A stretch of DNA of 64,000 nucleotides from contig CP119311.1 of the NCBI GenBank assembly GCA_029202545.1, positions 6,679,229 to 6,743,228 on the forward strand, in the 5' to 3' direction. A model generated the notes under the pieces. That model did not search any database. It had not been told where the DNA came from and worked only from the letters and a program-made list of their open reading frames with translations. Every line of letters begins with the position of its first letter. Position 1 is the stretch's first letter. This DNA is from Candidatus Pseudobacter hemicellulosilyticus. GTDB taxonomy: Bacteria; Bacteroidota; Bacteroidia; Chitinophagales; Chitinophagaceae. This document shows, piece after piece, positions 1 to 8,069 of this stretch. The position numbers and the translations under genes are program-made.

Positions 1-1
1 C

Positions 2-271
2 AGCGCCGATATTATTGTGGCAGCCCTGGGCAAACCTGAATTTGTCACTGCGGATATGGTCAAAGAAGGCGCCATCGTCATTGACGTGGGTATTACGCGG
101 GTGCCTGACGCCACCAAAAAACGTGGTTACGCCATCAAAGGAGATGTGGACTTCGCCAATGTATCTCCCAAATGCAGTTATATCACCCCCGTACCTGGTG
201 GAGTAGGGCCCATGACCATTGCCGCCCTTATGACCAATACATACCGGGCATGTATGGAGAGGAATGGATAG
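2..271 (+). CDS. folD: FolD, C-terminal part (5' end outside window)
   Basis: Partial bifunctional methylenetetrahydrofolate dehydrogenase / methenyltetrahydrofolate cyclohydrolase, a cytosolic enzyme interconverting one-carbon folates with NADP. Only about the last 89 codons are present. The reading frame is open from base 2 and shows the family's C-terminal signatures: VAALGKPEFV, EGAIVIDVGI, a GDVDF strand and the highly conserved loop TPVPGGVGPMTIAAL near the end. It ends with TAG at 269-271. The stop overlaps the start of queE by 8 bases, so the two genes are probably translated together. Identity is secure from these motifs; the catalytic Lys region lies upstream of the window. Confidence 0.93.
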   Translation, partial: SADIIVAALGKPEFVTADMVKEGAIVIDVGITRVPDATKKRGYAIKGDVDFANVSPKCSYITPVPGGVGPMTIAALMTNTYRACMERNG

Positions 272-905
272 TTACCTTTGTGATATGATCCACCCGGCGC
301 CACCAATTACGCAACTGCCCGTTATGGAATCCTTTTATACCCTCCAGGGGGAAGGCTACCACCAGGGCAAGGCCGCTTACTTCATCCGCCTCGGCGGCTG
401 TGATGTGGGCTGCGTATGGTGTGATGTGAAAGACAGCTGGGACCGCCATGCGCATCCCCTGCAAAGTATTGAGGAGATTGTAAAGGGCGCAGCCGCCTTT
501 CCCGGCAGGCTGGCCGTGGTGACCGGCGGTGAACCACTGATGCACCAGCTGGATCCGCTGACAAATGCCCTGCACGCAGCCGGCTTCCAGACCAATATTG
601 AAACCTCCGGCGCCCACCCGCTCAGTGGAGAATGGGACTGGATCTGCCTTTCGCCCAAAAAATTCAAAATGCCCCTGCCGGAGATCATGCCCCTGGCCAA
701 TGAACTCAAGGTGGTAGTGTTCAATAAGTCGGATTTTGACTGGGCCGAAAAACATGCCGCCCTGGTAAACCCCTCCTGTAAGCTGTACCTGCAGCCGGAA
801 TGGAGCAAGGCAAGCCAGATGACCCCGCTCATAGTGGACTATATCAAGCAAAATCCCCGCTGGGAATTTTCCGTCCAGCTGCACAAGTACATCAATGTTC
901 CATAG
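264..905 (+). CDS. queE: 7-carboxy-7-deazaguanine synthase (radical SAM)
   Basis: A 213-residue radical SAM enzyme that converts 6-carboxytetrahydropterin to 7-carboxy-7-deazaguanine in queuosine/preQ0 biosynthesis. The N-terminus has the QueE hallmark MESFYTLQGEG (residues 21-31). It is followed by the cluster-binding C46-x3-C50-x2-C53 motif and a TGGEP SAM-binding motif at 87-91. The start ATG at 264 overlaps folD by 8 bases; an in-frame ATG at 285 is an alternative and would shorten a poorly conserved N-terminus. Two QueD/PTPS-type genes sit far away at 25.6-26.5 kb, so the pathway is not clustered here. Family assignment is firm. Confidence 0.9.
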   Translation: MDSYLCDMIHPAPPITQLPVMESFYTLQGEGYHQGKAAYFIRLGGCDVGCVWCDVKDSWDRHAHPLQSIEEIVKGAAAFPGRLAVVTGGEPLMHQLDPLTNALHAAGFQTNIETSGAHPLSGEWDWICLSPKKFKMPLPEIMPLANELKVVVFNKSDFDWAEKHAALVNPSCKLYLQPEWSKASQMTPLIVDYIKQNPRWEFSVQLHKYINVP

Positions 906-1053
906 GCAGCAATTCCTGCCGGCCGGTTTGTTATTGCAGGCGCCCTCACCCATCAAATAAAAATGGTATACTACCGTTTTTAACAATTGAATATTATCTT
1001 GCTGCCTGCCATTAACGTCCTGGATATGGTATCCGGACTAAAAACCATCCGAT

Positions 1054-2967
1054 ATGGTTATGAAAAAACTCTGTACCATTATCTGCCTCTTATCGATAAC
1101 CTTATTGAGCTACGCCCAGTACGATCCTGCACGTGTGCCTAAAAAAGCCGTCAAACTGTATGAATCTGCTATACAGAAAGCCCAGGAGGGAGATTTTCCC
1201 GGCGGTATCCGCCTCCTGCAGGACGCCGTAAAAACAGATCCCCGTTTCCTGGATGCCTATCTATCTATTGCCGGCATGCACGGAGAAATGAAACAATACG
1301 ATCAGGCTATTGAGCATTACGAGAAGGCCATTGCAATAGACAGTACCTATGCCCGTGATTATCTCCTGCCTTACTCCATAAACCTGGCCGGCAAAGGCGC
1401 TTTCAGCCAGGCGCTTTCAGCCATCAACTCTTTTCTCACCATACCTAACCTGAACGAGCAAAGCCGGCGCAACGGCGATTTCCGCCGCAGAAGCTACCAG
1501 TTTGCGCTGGACTATGCCAGCCAGAAACCATTGGGTGAATACAAGTTCAATCCCACCAATATGGGAGACAGCATCAACTCTGCTTTCTCCGAATATTATC
1601 CCGCCCTCACCATTGACGGCGAGGAGTTCCTGTTCACCCGCCGGGTGAATGGCATCAACGAGGATTTTTACAGCGCCCTGCGCTCCCCCAAAGGCTGGAG
1701 CATAGCGCGTCCCTTATCAGGCGCCATTAATTCGGCCGCCAACGAAGGCGCCCAGAGTATCTCTCAGGACGGCCAGTGGCTGATCTTCACCGGTTGTAAT
1801 TTCCCCGGTGGGGCCGGCAGCTGCGATCTCTATATATCCTTCCTCACCCCCCGCGGCTGGAGTGAGCCTGAAAATCTTGGTAACCGCATCAATACCGAAT
1901 ACTGGGAATCCGCCCCCTCCCTTTCTCCTGATAAACGCGACCTCTATTTTGCCAGCAGCCGCCCCGGTGGTTATGGCGGCAGCGATATCTATGTCAGCCA
2001 TCTCCTGCCCAACGGACAATGGAGCGAACCGGAGAACCTGGGGCCCGAGGTCAATTCCGCCGGCAGTGAAAGCTGTCCTTTTATCCATGCCGATAACCAG
2101 ACCCTTTATTTCACTTCGAATGGGCATCTGGGTTATGGCGGAGATGATCTCTTTGTCAGCCGCAAGAATAGCAAAGGGGGCTGGAGTAAAGCACAGAACC
2201 TGGGTTACCCCATCAATACCATCGAAAATGAAGGCAGCCTGGTAGTGGCTGCCGATGGCTATACAGCTTATTATGCCAGTGACCGCAGCGATAGCCGCGG
2301 CGGGCTGGACCTCTATACTTTTGAGCTTCGCAGTGATATCCGGCCGGCCCGTACCCTCTGGGTGAAAGGTAGGGTCTATGATCAGAAGACCGGCAAAGGA
2401 CTGCCCTCGGCGGTAGAACTGACCGATCTCTCTTCGCAGGAAGTGCTGAGCAAAGTGCAGACAGACGCAACCGGCAATTACCTGGTGACCCTGCCGGTAG
2501 GAAAGGACTATGCCTTTAATGTAAACCGCAAGGGCTATCTCTTTTACTCGGCCAATTTCTCCCTCAGCAGTGGCGCCGACTCTGTATATGCCATTGATAT
2601 TCCCCTGCAACCCATAGAAACTAATGCCAGTATTGTACTCAACAATATTTTCTTCGCCACCAATAAATATGATCTGCAGCCGGCCTCCACTTCCGAGCTG
2701 GATAAGCTGTACGTGTTGCTGCGCGACAATCCCACGCTCATCATCCAGATCAACGGGCATACGGATAACGTAGGCAAGGCCGAGGACAACCTGGTACTGT
2801 CCAATAACCGGGCACAGGCCGTGGTCAATTACCTGGTCAATAAAGGCATTGCCCAGCAAAGGCTCAGCTTTAAAGGCTATGGGGCTACCCTGCCCATTGC
2901 CGGTAATGATACGGAAGCCGGAAGGGCACAGAACCGGCGGACTGAACTGAAGGTGCTGTCGCAATAA
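1054..2967 (+). CDS. PorE-like envelope protein: TPR, PD40 propeller, CRD, OmpA_C
   Basis: A 637-residue exported protein. A type I signal peptide (cleavage near SYA-QYD) is followed by TPR helices (about 33-110), a PD40/WD40-like beta-propeller with repeated LYFxSxRPGGxGGxDIYVS blades (about 165-430), a carboxypeptidase-regulatory-like beta-sandwich (about 440-520) and an OmpA_C peptidoglycan-binding domain (about 530-637, with INGHTDNVG and SNNRAQAVVNYL). This order matches the described architecture of T9SS component PorE (PG1058) of Porphyromonas gingivalis. PorE is a lipoprotein, whereas no lipobox cysteine is present here. Such proteins occur as several paralogues per genome, so a T9SS role is inference. 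ATGs at 1054 and 1060 are both possible starts. It is flanked by a 148-base gap and dprA. Confidence 0.8.
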   Translation: MVMKKLCTIICLLSITLLSYAQYDPARVPKKAVKLYESAIQKAQEGDFPGGIRLLQDAVKTDPRFLDAYLSIAGMHGEMKQYDQAIEHYEKAIAIDSTYARDYLLPYSINLAGKGAFSQALSAINSFLTIPNLNEQSRRNGDFRRRSYQFALDYASQKPLGEYKFNPTNMGDSINSAFSEYYPALTIDGEEFLFTRRVNGINEDFYSALRSPKGWSIARPLSGAINSAANEGAQSISQDGQWLIFTGCNFPGGAGSCDLYISFLTPRGWSEPENLGNRINTEYWESAPSLSPDKRDLYFASSRPGGYGGSDIYVSHLLPNGQWSEPENLGPEVNSAGSESCPFIHADNQTLYFTSNGHLGYGGDDLFVSRKNSKGGWSKAQNLGYPINTIENEGSLVVAADGYTAYYASDRSDSRGGLDLYTFELRSDIRPARTLWVKGRVYDQKTGKGLPSAVELTDLSSQEVLSKVQTDATGNYLVTLPVGKDYAFNVNRKGYLFYSANFSLSSGADSVYAIDIPLQPIETNASIVLNNIFFATNKYDLQPASTSELDKLYVLLRDNPTLIIQINGHTDNVGKAEDNLVLSNNRAQAVVNYLVNKGIAQQRLSFKGYGATLPIAGNDTEAGRAQNRRTELKVLSQ

Positions 2968-3061
2968 GCCCGTAAACCCGGGCCTCATCCTTTTTCCTGC
3001 GGGCAATATACCCGTTGTATTTTTTTTACATACCTTAGCAGCTAACCTTAACGTATACCCG

Positions 3062-4165
3062 ATGGATCAGGAACTGATTTACCGGCTCGCCCTGCCACGC
3101 GTACCGGGGATCGGGCATGTGCATGCCAAAACGCTGGCCCTGCATTTTGGATCGGCCAGCGCCATTTTCCAGGCCAGCCCGCAAGCGCTGGGCAGCCTGG
3201 ATGGGATTGGCCCTGCCCGGGCCCGGGCGATACTTGGTTTCAGGGATTTTACGGCCAGCGAAAAAGAGCTCGCTTTTTTCCGGCGTTATGGGGTGCAGCC
3301 GCTCTGGATCAGGGATGCAGATTACCCGCAGCGGTTGCTGGATTGTTATGATCCGCCTACCCTGCTTTTCCGGAAAGGCAGCGCCGCCCTGAATACGGAG
3401 CGGCTGGTAGCCGTTGTTGGCACCCGCCAGCCCAGTGTATATGGCCGGCAGCTGACGGAGCAGCTGATCCGGGCGCTGGCGCCTTATCAGCCCACTATTG
3501 TCAGCGGGCTGGCGCTGGGCATTGACGGACTCGCCCACCGGGAAGCCCTGGCCTGCGGCCTGCCCACCATTGCAGTACTGGCGCATGGACTGGCCACCTG
3601 TTATCCCGGCGAACATGCCGGTCTGGCCCGGGAAATGATCCGGAACGGAGGAGCGCTGCTGACAGAGTTCAGCAGCAGGAGCCAGCCCGATAAACACCAT
3701 TTTCCCATCCGTAACCGGATAGTGGCCGGAATGTGTGACGCTATCATAGTAGTGGAAACAGGGCTGCGTGGCGGCAGCATGATCACGGCCGAACTGGCCA
3801 ACGGCTACCATAAAGAAGTATTTACTTTTCCTGGCAGGACCATTGATACCCGGAGTGCAGGCTGTAACCTGCTGCTGCGTACCCACAAGGCCAGTATGCT
3901 CACAGACGGGCAGCAGCTGGCGGAACAACTGGGCTGGGCGGACCGCCCGCAGCCTCCCAACCATCCGCAGCAGGAATTGTTATTTCCCTGTAGTGATGCC
4001 GCAGCAACCATACGCCGGGTCCTGCAGCAGGCGGATAGTATGGCCCTTGATGAGCTCTTTTCCCGTAGCGGGCTCAGCAGCAGCCATGCGGCAGCGGCTA
4101 TCCTGGAGCTGGAACTGAAGCAGGCTGTGGAGGTTTTGCCCGGGAAAAGGTACAGGCTGGCATAA
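3062..4165 (+). CDS. dprA: DNA processing protein DprA/Smf
   Basis: A 367-residue DprA. In natural transformation this protein binds incoming single-stranded DNA and loads RecA; it is also widespread in bacteria not known to be competent. The N-terminal helix-hairpin-helix region reads LPRVPGIGHVHAKTL. The extended Rossmann fold carries GTRQPSVYG, IVSGLALGIDGLAHREAL, HGLATCYPGEHAGLA, FPIRNRIVAGM, VVETGLRGGSMITAELA and FTFPGR. A short winged-helix (DprA_WH) domain closes the protein (about 305-367). The length is normal for the family. No other competence gene is visible nearby. An inverted repeat follows 5 bases after the stop. Confidence 0.95.
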   Translation: MDQELIYRLALPRVPGIGHVHAKTLALHFGSASAIFQASPQALGSLDGIGPARARAILGFRDFTASEKELAFFRRYGVQPLWIRDADYPQRLLDCYDPPTLLFRKGSAALNTERLVAVVGTRQPSVYGRQLTEQLIRALAPYQPTIVSGLALGIDGLAHREALACGLPTIAVLAHGLATCYPGEHAGLAREMIRNGGALLTEFSSRSQPDKHHFPIRNRIVAGMCDAIIVVETGLRGGSMITAELANGYHKEVFTFPGRTIDTRSAGCNLLLRTHKASMLTDGQQLAEQLGWADRPQPPNHPQQELLFPCSDAAATIRRVLQQADSMALDELFSRSGLSSSHAAAAILELELKQAVEVLPGKRYRLA

Positions 4166-4170
4166 AACAG

Positions 4171-4198
4171 CACATCACGCAGCAAGCCGCGTGATGTG
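4171..4198. terminator. 10-bp hairpin after dprA
   Basis: Perfect inverted repeat CACATCACGC / GCGTGATGTG with an 8-base loop, starting 5 bases after the dprA stop. There is no T-run after it, so it could be a 3'-end stabilising hairpin or a weak terminator rather than a classical intrinsic one. It lies about 110 bases upstream of the guaB promoter. Confidence 0.5.
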
Positions 4199-4280
4199 AC
4201 AGGTCATTGATTGTTTTAAAGGAGAAGACAAAGGTCTGAACTTCTCCGCTGGCAGACAATACCACTTTCGTGTGAATTTT

Positions 4281-4313
4281 TTTGGAGGTTATTTATCTAC
4301 TACCTTACCTTTG
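4281..4313 (+). promoter_or_regulatory. Bacteroidota sigma-A promoter of guaB
   Basis: A -33 element TTTG (4281-4284) and a -7 element TACCTTTG (4306-4313, consensus TAnnTTTG) are separated by 21 bases. Transcription would start about 6-7 bases after the -7 element, which falls on or just after the ATG at 4317. The guaB mRNA may therefore be leaderless. Confidence 0.6.
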
Positions 4314-4316
4314 CAC

Positions 4317-5816
4317 ATGGCAAGAATAAATTCTACTCCCCCGGTAAAATCCCCCTACTCAAGTAAGTTTTTTGGCGAAGGTTACACATTTGATGATGTG
4401 CTGCTGGTTCCGGCCTATTCCCAGGTGCTGCCCCGCGATGTAGATATCCGTACCAATCTGACCAAAGAGCTCGTATTGAACGTTCCCATTCTGTCTTCTG
4501 CTATGGACACTGTAACAGAAGCCAACCTGGCCATTGCCCTGGCGCGGGAAGGGGGCTTGGGTATTCTCCATAAGAATATGAGCATAGAAAAGCAGGCAGA
4601 CCAGGTCCGTAAGGTCAAACGCAGCGAAAGCGGCCTGATCCTGGACCCCATTACCCTGCATGACAATGCCAGCATTGGCGATGCCCTCCACCTTATGAAA
4701 GAGAACAAGATCGGCGGCATTCCCATTGTAGATAACGGTAAGAAGCTGGTAGGTATCCTCACCAACCGCGATCTCCGCTTTGAAACCGACAAAAACCGCA
4801 AGGTAAAAGAGGTGATGACCAGCGAAAACCTGATCACCGCCCCCGAAGGCACCGACCTCAAAAAAGCAGAAAAGATCCTCCGTCAGCATAAGATCGAGAA
4901 ATTACCGGTGATCCGTAAGGACGGCACCCTGGTAGGCCTCATTACTTATCGTGATATCCACCAGCTGCATGGCTATCCCAATGCCGTGAAAGATGCTTAT
5001 GGCCGTCTCCTGGTAGGCGCCGCACTGGGTATTACCCGCGATCTCCTGGACCGCGCCGGCGCTCTGCAGCAGATCGGTGTGGATGTGGTTTGCCTGGACA
5101 GCGCCCATGGTCATAGCAAGGGTGTACTGGAAGCCCTCAAAGCCGTGAAAAAGAACTTCCGGAAATTACAGGTCATTGCAGGCAATATCGGTACTGCCGC
5201 AGGCGCCAAAGCATTGGTGGATGCTGGTGCAGACGCTGTGAAAGTGGGCATTGGACCGGGTTCTATCTGTACTACCCGTATTGTGGCCGGCGCCGGCGTT
5301 CCCCAGATCACCGCTATCATGGAAGCTGCTTCCGTTCTCCATAAACTGAAGGTCCCCCTCATTGCAGACGGTGGTATCCGTTATACCGGCGATATGGTGA
5401 AAGCCCTGGCTGCCGGCGCCAACCTGGTAATGATGGGCAGTGTGTTTGCCGGAACAGAAGAAAGCCCTGGCGATACCATTATCTATGAAGGCCGTAAATT
5501 CAAACAATACCGTGGTATGGGCTCCATTGGCGCTATGAGCCAGGGTAGCGGCGACCGCTACTTCCAGGATGTGGAAGACGACGTCAAGAAATTTGTACCC
5601 GAAGGAATTGAAGGACGCGTAGCTTTCAAAGGTCACCTGAGTGAGATCGTTTACCAGTATGTAGGCGGCCTCCGCTCCGGCATGGGCTACTGCGGTGCTA
5701 AAGACATCCGGGCCCTGCAACAGGCCCAGTTTGTCCGCATCACCAACGCTGGTATGAAAGAAAGCCATGCACACGACGTGGAGATCACCAGGGAAGCACC
5801 CAATTACAGCAGATAA
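4317..5816 (+). CDS. guaB: IMP dehydrogenase
   Basis: A 499-residue inosine-5'-monophosphate dehydrogenase, the NAD-dependent first step from IMP to GMP. Conserved blocks are FGEGYTFDDVLLVP at the N-terminus, two CBS domains (about 100-215, adenine-nucleotide-sensing Bateman module), the catalytic-loop Cys318 in GPGSICTTR, and DGGIRYTGDMVKALAAGA. The ATG at 4317 was chosen because the residues before FGEGYTFDD match the usual short N-terminus. A GTG at 4272 is in frame but would add 15 residues lying across the predicted promoter. It stands alone between dprA and a DUF4105 gene. Confidence 0.95.
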   Translation: MARINSTPPVKSPYSSKFFGEGYTFDDVLLVPAYSQVLPRDVDIRTNLTKELVLNVPILSSAMDTVTEANLAIALAREGGLGILHKNMSIEKQADQVRKVKRSESGLILDPITLHDNASIGDALHLMKENKIGGIPIVDNGKKLVGILTNRDLRFETDKNRKVKEVMTSENLITAPEGTDLKKAEKILRQHKIEKLPVIRKDGTLVGLITYRDIHQLHGYPNAVKDAYGRLLVGAALGITRDLLDRAGALQQIGVDVVCLDSAHGHSKGVLEALKAVKKNFRKLQVIAGNIGTAAGAKALVDAGADAVKVGIGPGSICTTRIVAGAGVPQITAIMEAASVLHKLKVPLIADGGIRYTGDMVKALAAGANLVMMGSVFAGTEESPGDTIIYEGRKFKQYRGMGSIGAMSQGSGDRYFQDVEDDVKKFVPEGIEGRVAFKGHLSEIVYQYVGGLRSGMGYCGAKDIRALQQAQFVRITNAGMKESHAHDVEITREAPNYSR

Positions 5817-5860
5817 AGCACGGTAGTCCCGGACAACGGAACAACACAAAATAGACTCGG

Positions 5861-7021
5861 ATGAAAATAGCCAGGCTGCTCCTTTTCCTATTGGCGCTGC
5901 ATTTTACCGGAACCAGCTATGCCCGGCAGGACTCTACCTGCCGGCTGCGCATCAGTCTCCTCACCTGCAGCCCGGGCGAGGAGCTGTATTCCGCCTTTGG
6001 CCATACGGCCATACGGGTGGTTGACAGCACCCTTGGGACCGATATCGTATACAACTATGGGACCTTTGACGACAGTGATCCCGATTTCTACCTGAAGTTC
6101 ACCAAAGGCCTCATGCTGTATGCCCTGTCCGCTTATCCCTTTGCGGACTTTGTACGGGAATACCAGTATTACCAGCGGGGAGTGATTGAACAGACGCTGC
6201 AGCTGTCCTGTGCGCAGGCATTGCAGCTGGCCGCCGCCCTCCGAAAGAACAATATGCCGGAGAACCGCTTTTACAATTACTATTTCCATACGGATAACTG
6301 TACCACCCGGGCCCGGGATATGATAGCACAGCAGAGCGGCGCCGGTATCAGTTTCAACAATATCCTGGGGGCTACAGCGCCCACCTACCGGGAACTGATC
6401 CACAGCTACCTGGATAAGGGCGGACAATACTGGAGCAAGTTTGGGATCGATATCCTGCTGGGCGCCAACCTGGACAAGACCGTCAGCAACCAGGAAGCCA
6501 TGTTCCTGCCCGATTACCTGCTGAAAGGCGTGGACAGCGCCTTCGTGGAAAATGCACCGTTAGTAGCTTCCAAACAGGTGATCCTCCCGGAAACGCCGCT
6601 GGACCAATCCGCCAAAACCCTGCTGACGCCACTGACCTTTTTTGCCGGACTGCTGGTACTCATCGGTGGCCTTTCCCTGCTTCCCAGCAAAGGAGTACGC
6701 AAACTGCTCACCGCTTTTGATATTTTCTTTTTCCTGTCACTGGGCATCCTGGGTATCCTGCTGCTCAGTTTGTGGATAGTGCGGGTGGATGATGTTTGTC
6801 GCAACAACCTCAACCTGCTCTGGGCTTTACCCACTCATTTACCCCTGGCCTTTATTTTGTGGAGCAGGAAGGAATGGATCAGGCGCTATTTCCGTTTTGT
6901 TTTCTTTTTTACCCTGCTGGTAACGGTCTGCTGGTTCTTTTTACCCCAGCAGCTGAACCTGGCGGTAGCGCCCATATTGGGACTTATCCTGGTACGCAGC
7001 TGGTACAGGACCAAAGCATAA
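5861..7021 (+). CDS. DUF4105 family membrane protein
   Basis: A 386-residue protein with an N-terminal signal peptide (cleavage near SYA-RQD). A large extracytoplasmic DUF4105 domain (about 25-255) carries the signature LLTCSPGEELYSAFGHTAIRV and the motif NCTTRARDM. Four or so hydrophobic helices follow in the C-terminal third (about 258-380). The conserved Cys/His in SAFGHT and FHTDNC are suggestive of an NlpC/P60-like fold, but this is inference. DUF4105 has no established function and is common in Bacteroidota. The gene follows guaB by 44 bases and precedes the hydrolase gene by 25 bases, so the three could share a transcript. Confidence 0.75.
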   Translation: MKIARLLLFLLALHFTGTSYARQDSTCRLRISLLTCSPGEELYSAFGHTAIRVVDSTLGTDIVYNYGTFDDSDPDFYLKFTKGLMLYALSAYPFADFVREYQYYQRGVIEQTLQLSCAQALQLAAALRKNNMPENRFYNYYFHTDNCTTRARDMIAQQSGAGISFNNILGATAPTYRELIHSYLDKGGQYWSKFGIDILLGANLDKTVSNQEAMFLPDYLLKGVDSAFVENAPLVASKQVILPETPLDQSAKTLLTPLTFFAGLLVLIGGLSLLPSKGVRKLLTAFDIFFFLSLGILGILLLSLWIVRVDDVCRNNLNLLWALPTHLPLAFILWSRKEWIRRYFRFVFFFTLLVTVCWFFLPQQLNLAVAPILGLILVRSWYRTKA

Positions 7022-7046
7022 TTGAACTGAATCAACAATAGCAACC

Positions 7047-7868
7047 ATGAGCAGCAAATCAATGATCAACTGGAAAGGCGATGACTACCATTACCAGGTA
7101 ACAGGAAAAGGACCGGCTATCCTGCTGGTGCATGGCTTTGCTGAAGACAGCCGGGTATGGGACCAGCAGGTGCCGCACCTGTCGGCCGATTTCCAGGTGA
7201 TCACGGTGGATATCCCGGGCAGTCATGCCAATAGTGCCGATAGTCCTCCGCAGGCTGCCAGCATGGAAGAATTTGCTGAAGGATTACAGGCCATCCTGGA
7301 CCAGGAAAAAATTGACCAGGCCATCCTCATTGGACATAGCATGGGTGGTTATATCAGCCTGGCCTTTGCTGCACAGTTCCCTGACCGCCTCCGGGCTTTC
7401 GGGCTTTTCCATTCCACCGCCCTCTCTGATAGCGAGGAGCGCAAGACCATCCGCCGCCGCGGTATTGAGTTCATACAGAACAATGGCGCGGAAAGATTCC
7501 TGGAACAATCTATCCCCAATCTTTTCTCCGAAGACTATAAAAAAGCCAATCCGGCCACGGTGCAGGCCTGCATCCGGCGTTATGCGCCACATTTGCCACC
7601 AGCAGCGCTGATCCGCTATTATGAGGCCATGATCGCCCGGCCGGACCGCACAACCGTACTGCAAACCTTCCCCCGCCCCATCCTCTTTGTGCTGGGCCGC
7701 CATGACGGGACCATCCCGCCCGACCAGCTATTGCCCCAGACCCACCTGCCCGCTATCTCCGTAGTGGAGATCCTGGAAAAATCAGGACATATGGGTATGC
7801 TGGAAGAAACAGAACGGACCAATGCCCTGCTGCACCGCTTCTGCCGTGACCTGGTCCCCAACGCATAG
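7047..7868 (+). CDS. alpha/beta hydrolase
   Basis: A 273-residue cytosolic alpha/beta-hydrolase of the BioH/lipase-like type. Visible features are the oxyanion region LLVHGFAEDSRVWDQQ, the nucleophile elbow GHSMGGY, an acid residue in LGRHDGTIPP and a general-base His in EKSGHMGMLEE. Together these form a complete Ser-Asp-His triad. A helical cap lies between about residues 130 and 205. The substrate cannot be read from the sequence. It sits 25 bases after the DUF4105 gene in the same direction, and no partner gene points to a pathway. Confidence 0.85.
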   Translation: MSSKSMINWKGDDYHYQVTGKGPAILLVHGFAEDSRVWDQQVPHLSADFQVITVDIPGSHANSADSPPQAASMEEFAEGLQAILDQEKIDQAILIGHSMGGYISLAFAAQFPDRLRAFGLFHSTALSDSEERKTIRRRGIEFIQNNGAERFLEQSIPNLFSEDYKKANPATVQACIRRYAPHLPPAALIRYYEAMIARPDRTTVLQTFPRPILFVLGRHDGTIPPDQLLPQTHLPAISVVEILEKSGHMGMLEETERTNALLHRFCRDLVPNA

Positions 7869-8069
7869 GTCCTGTTTCCCGTATTTTTTAGGGGTTCCCC
7901 GCTACTATTCCGGCTATTTTAAAAATCGCATTAAAATCCGCGTGCAAACATCGGTGTGCAACCCTTTCCCTGCCCCGATTGTCGTATTTTCAGCTTTCAC
8001 CCGCAGGTGATCCCGGCCTGCAGGTGATGGAAGATAGCCGGATGCTGTCAGGAACCAGGGACTAACAAT

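Noticed and set aside
1717..3006. 429-codon open frame on the minus strand opposite the PorE-like gene
   Set aside because: It is antisense to a gene with clear domains and reads as compositional low-similarity protein with no motif.
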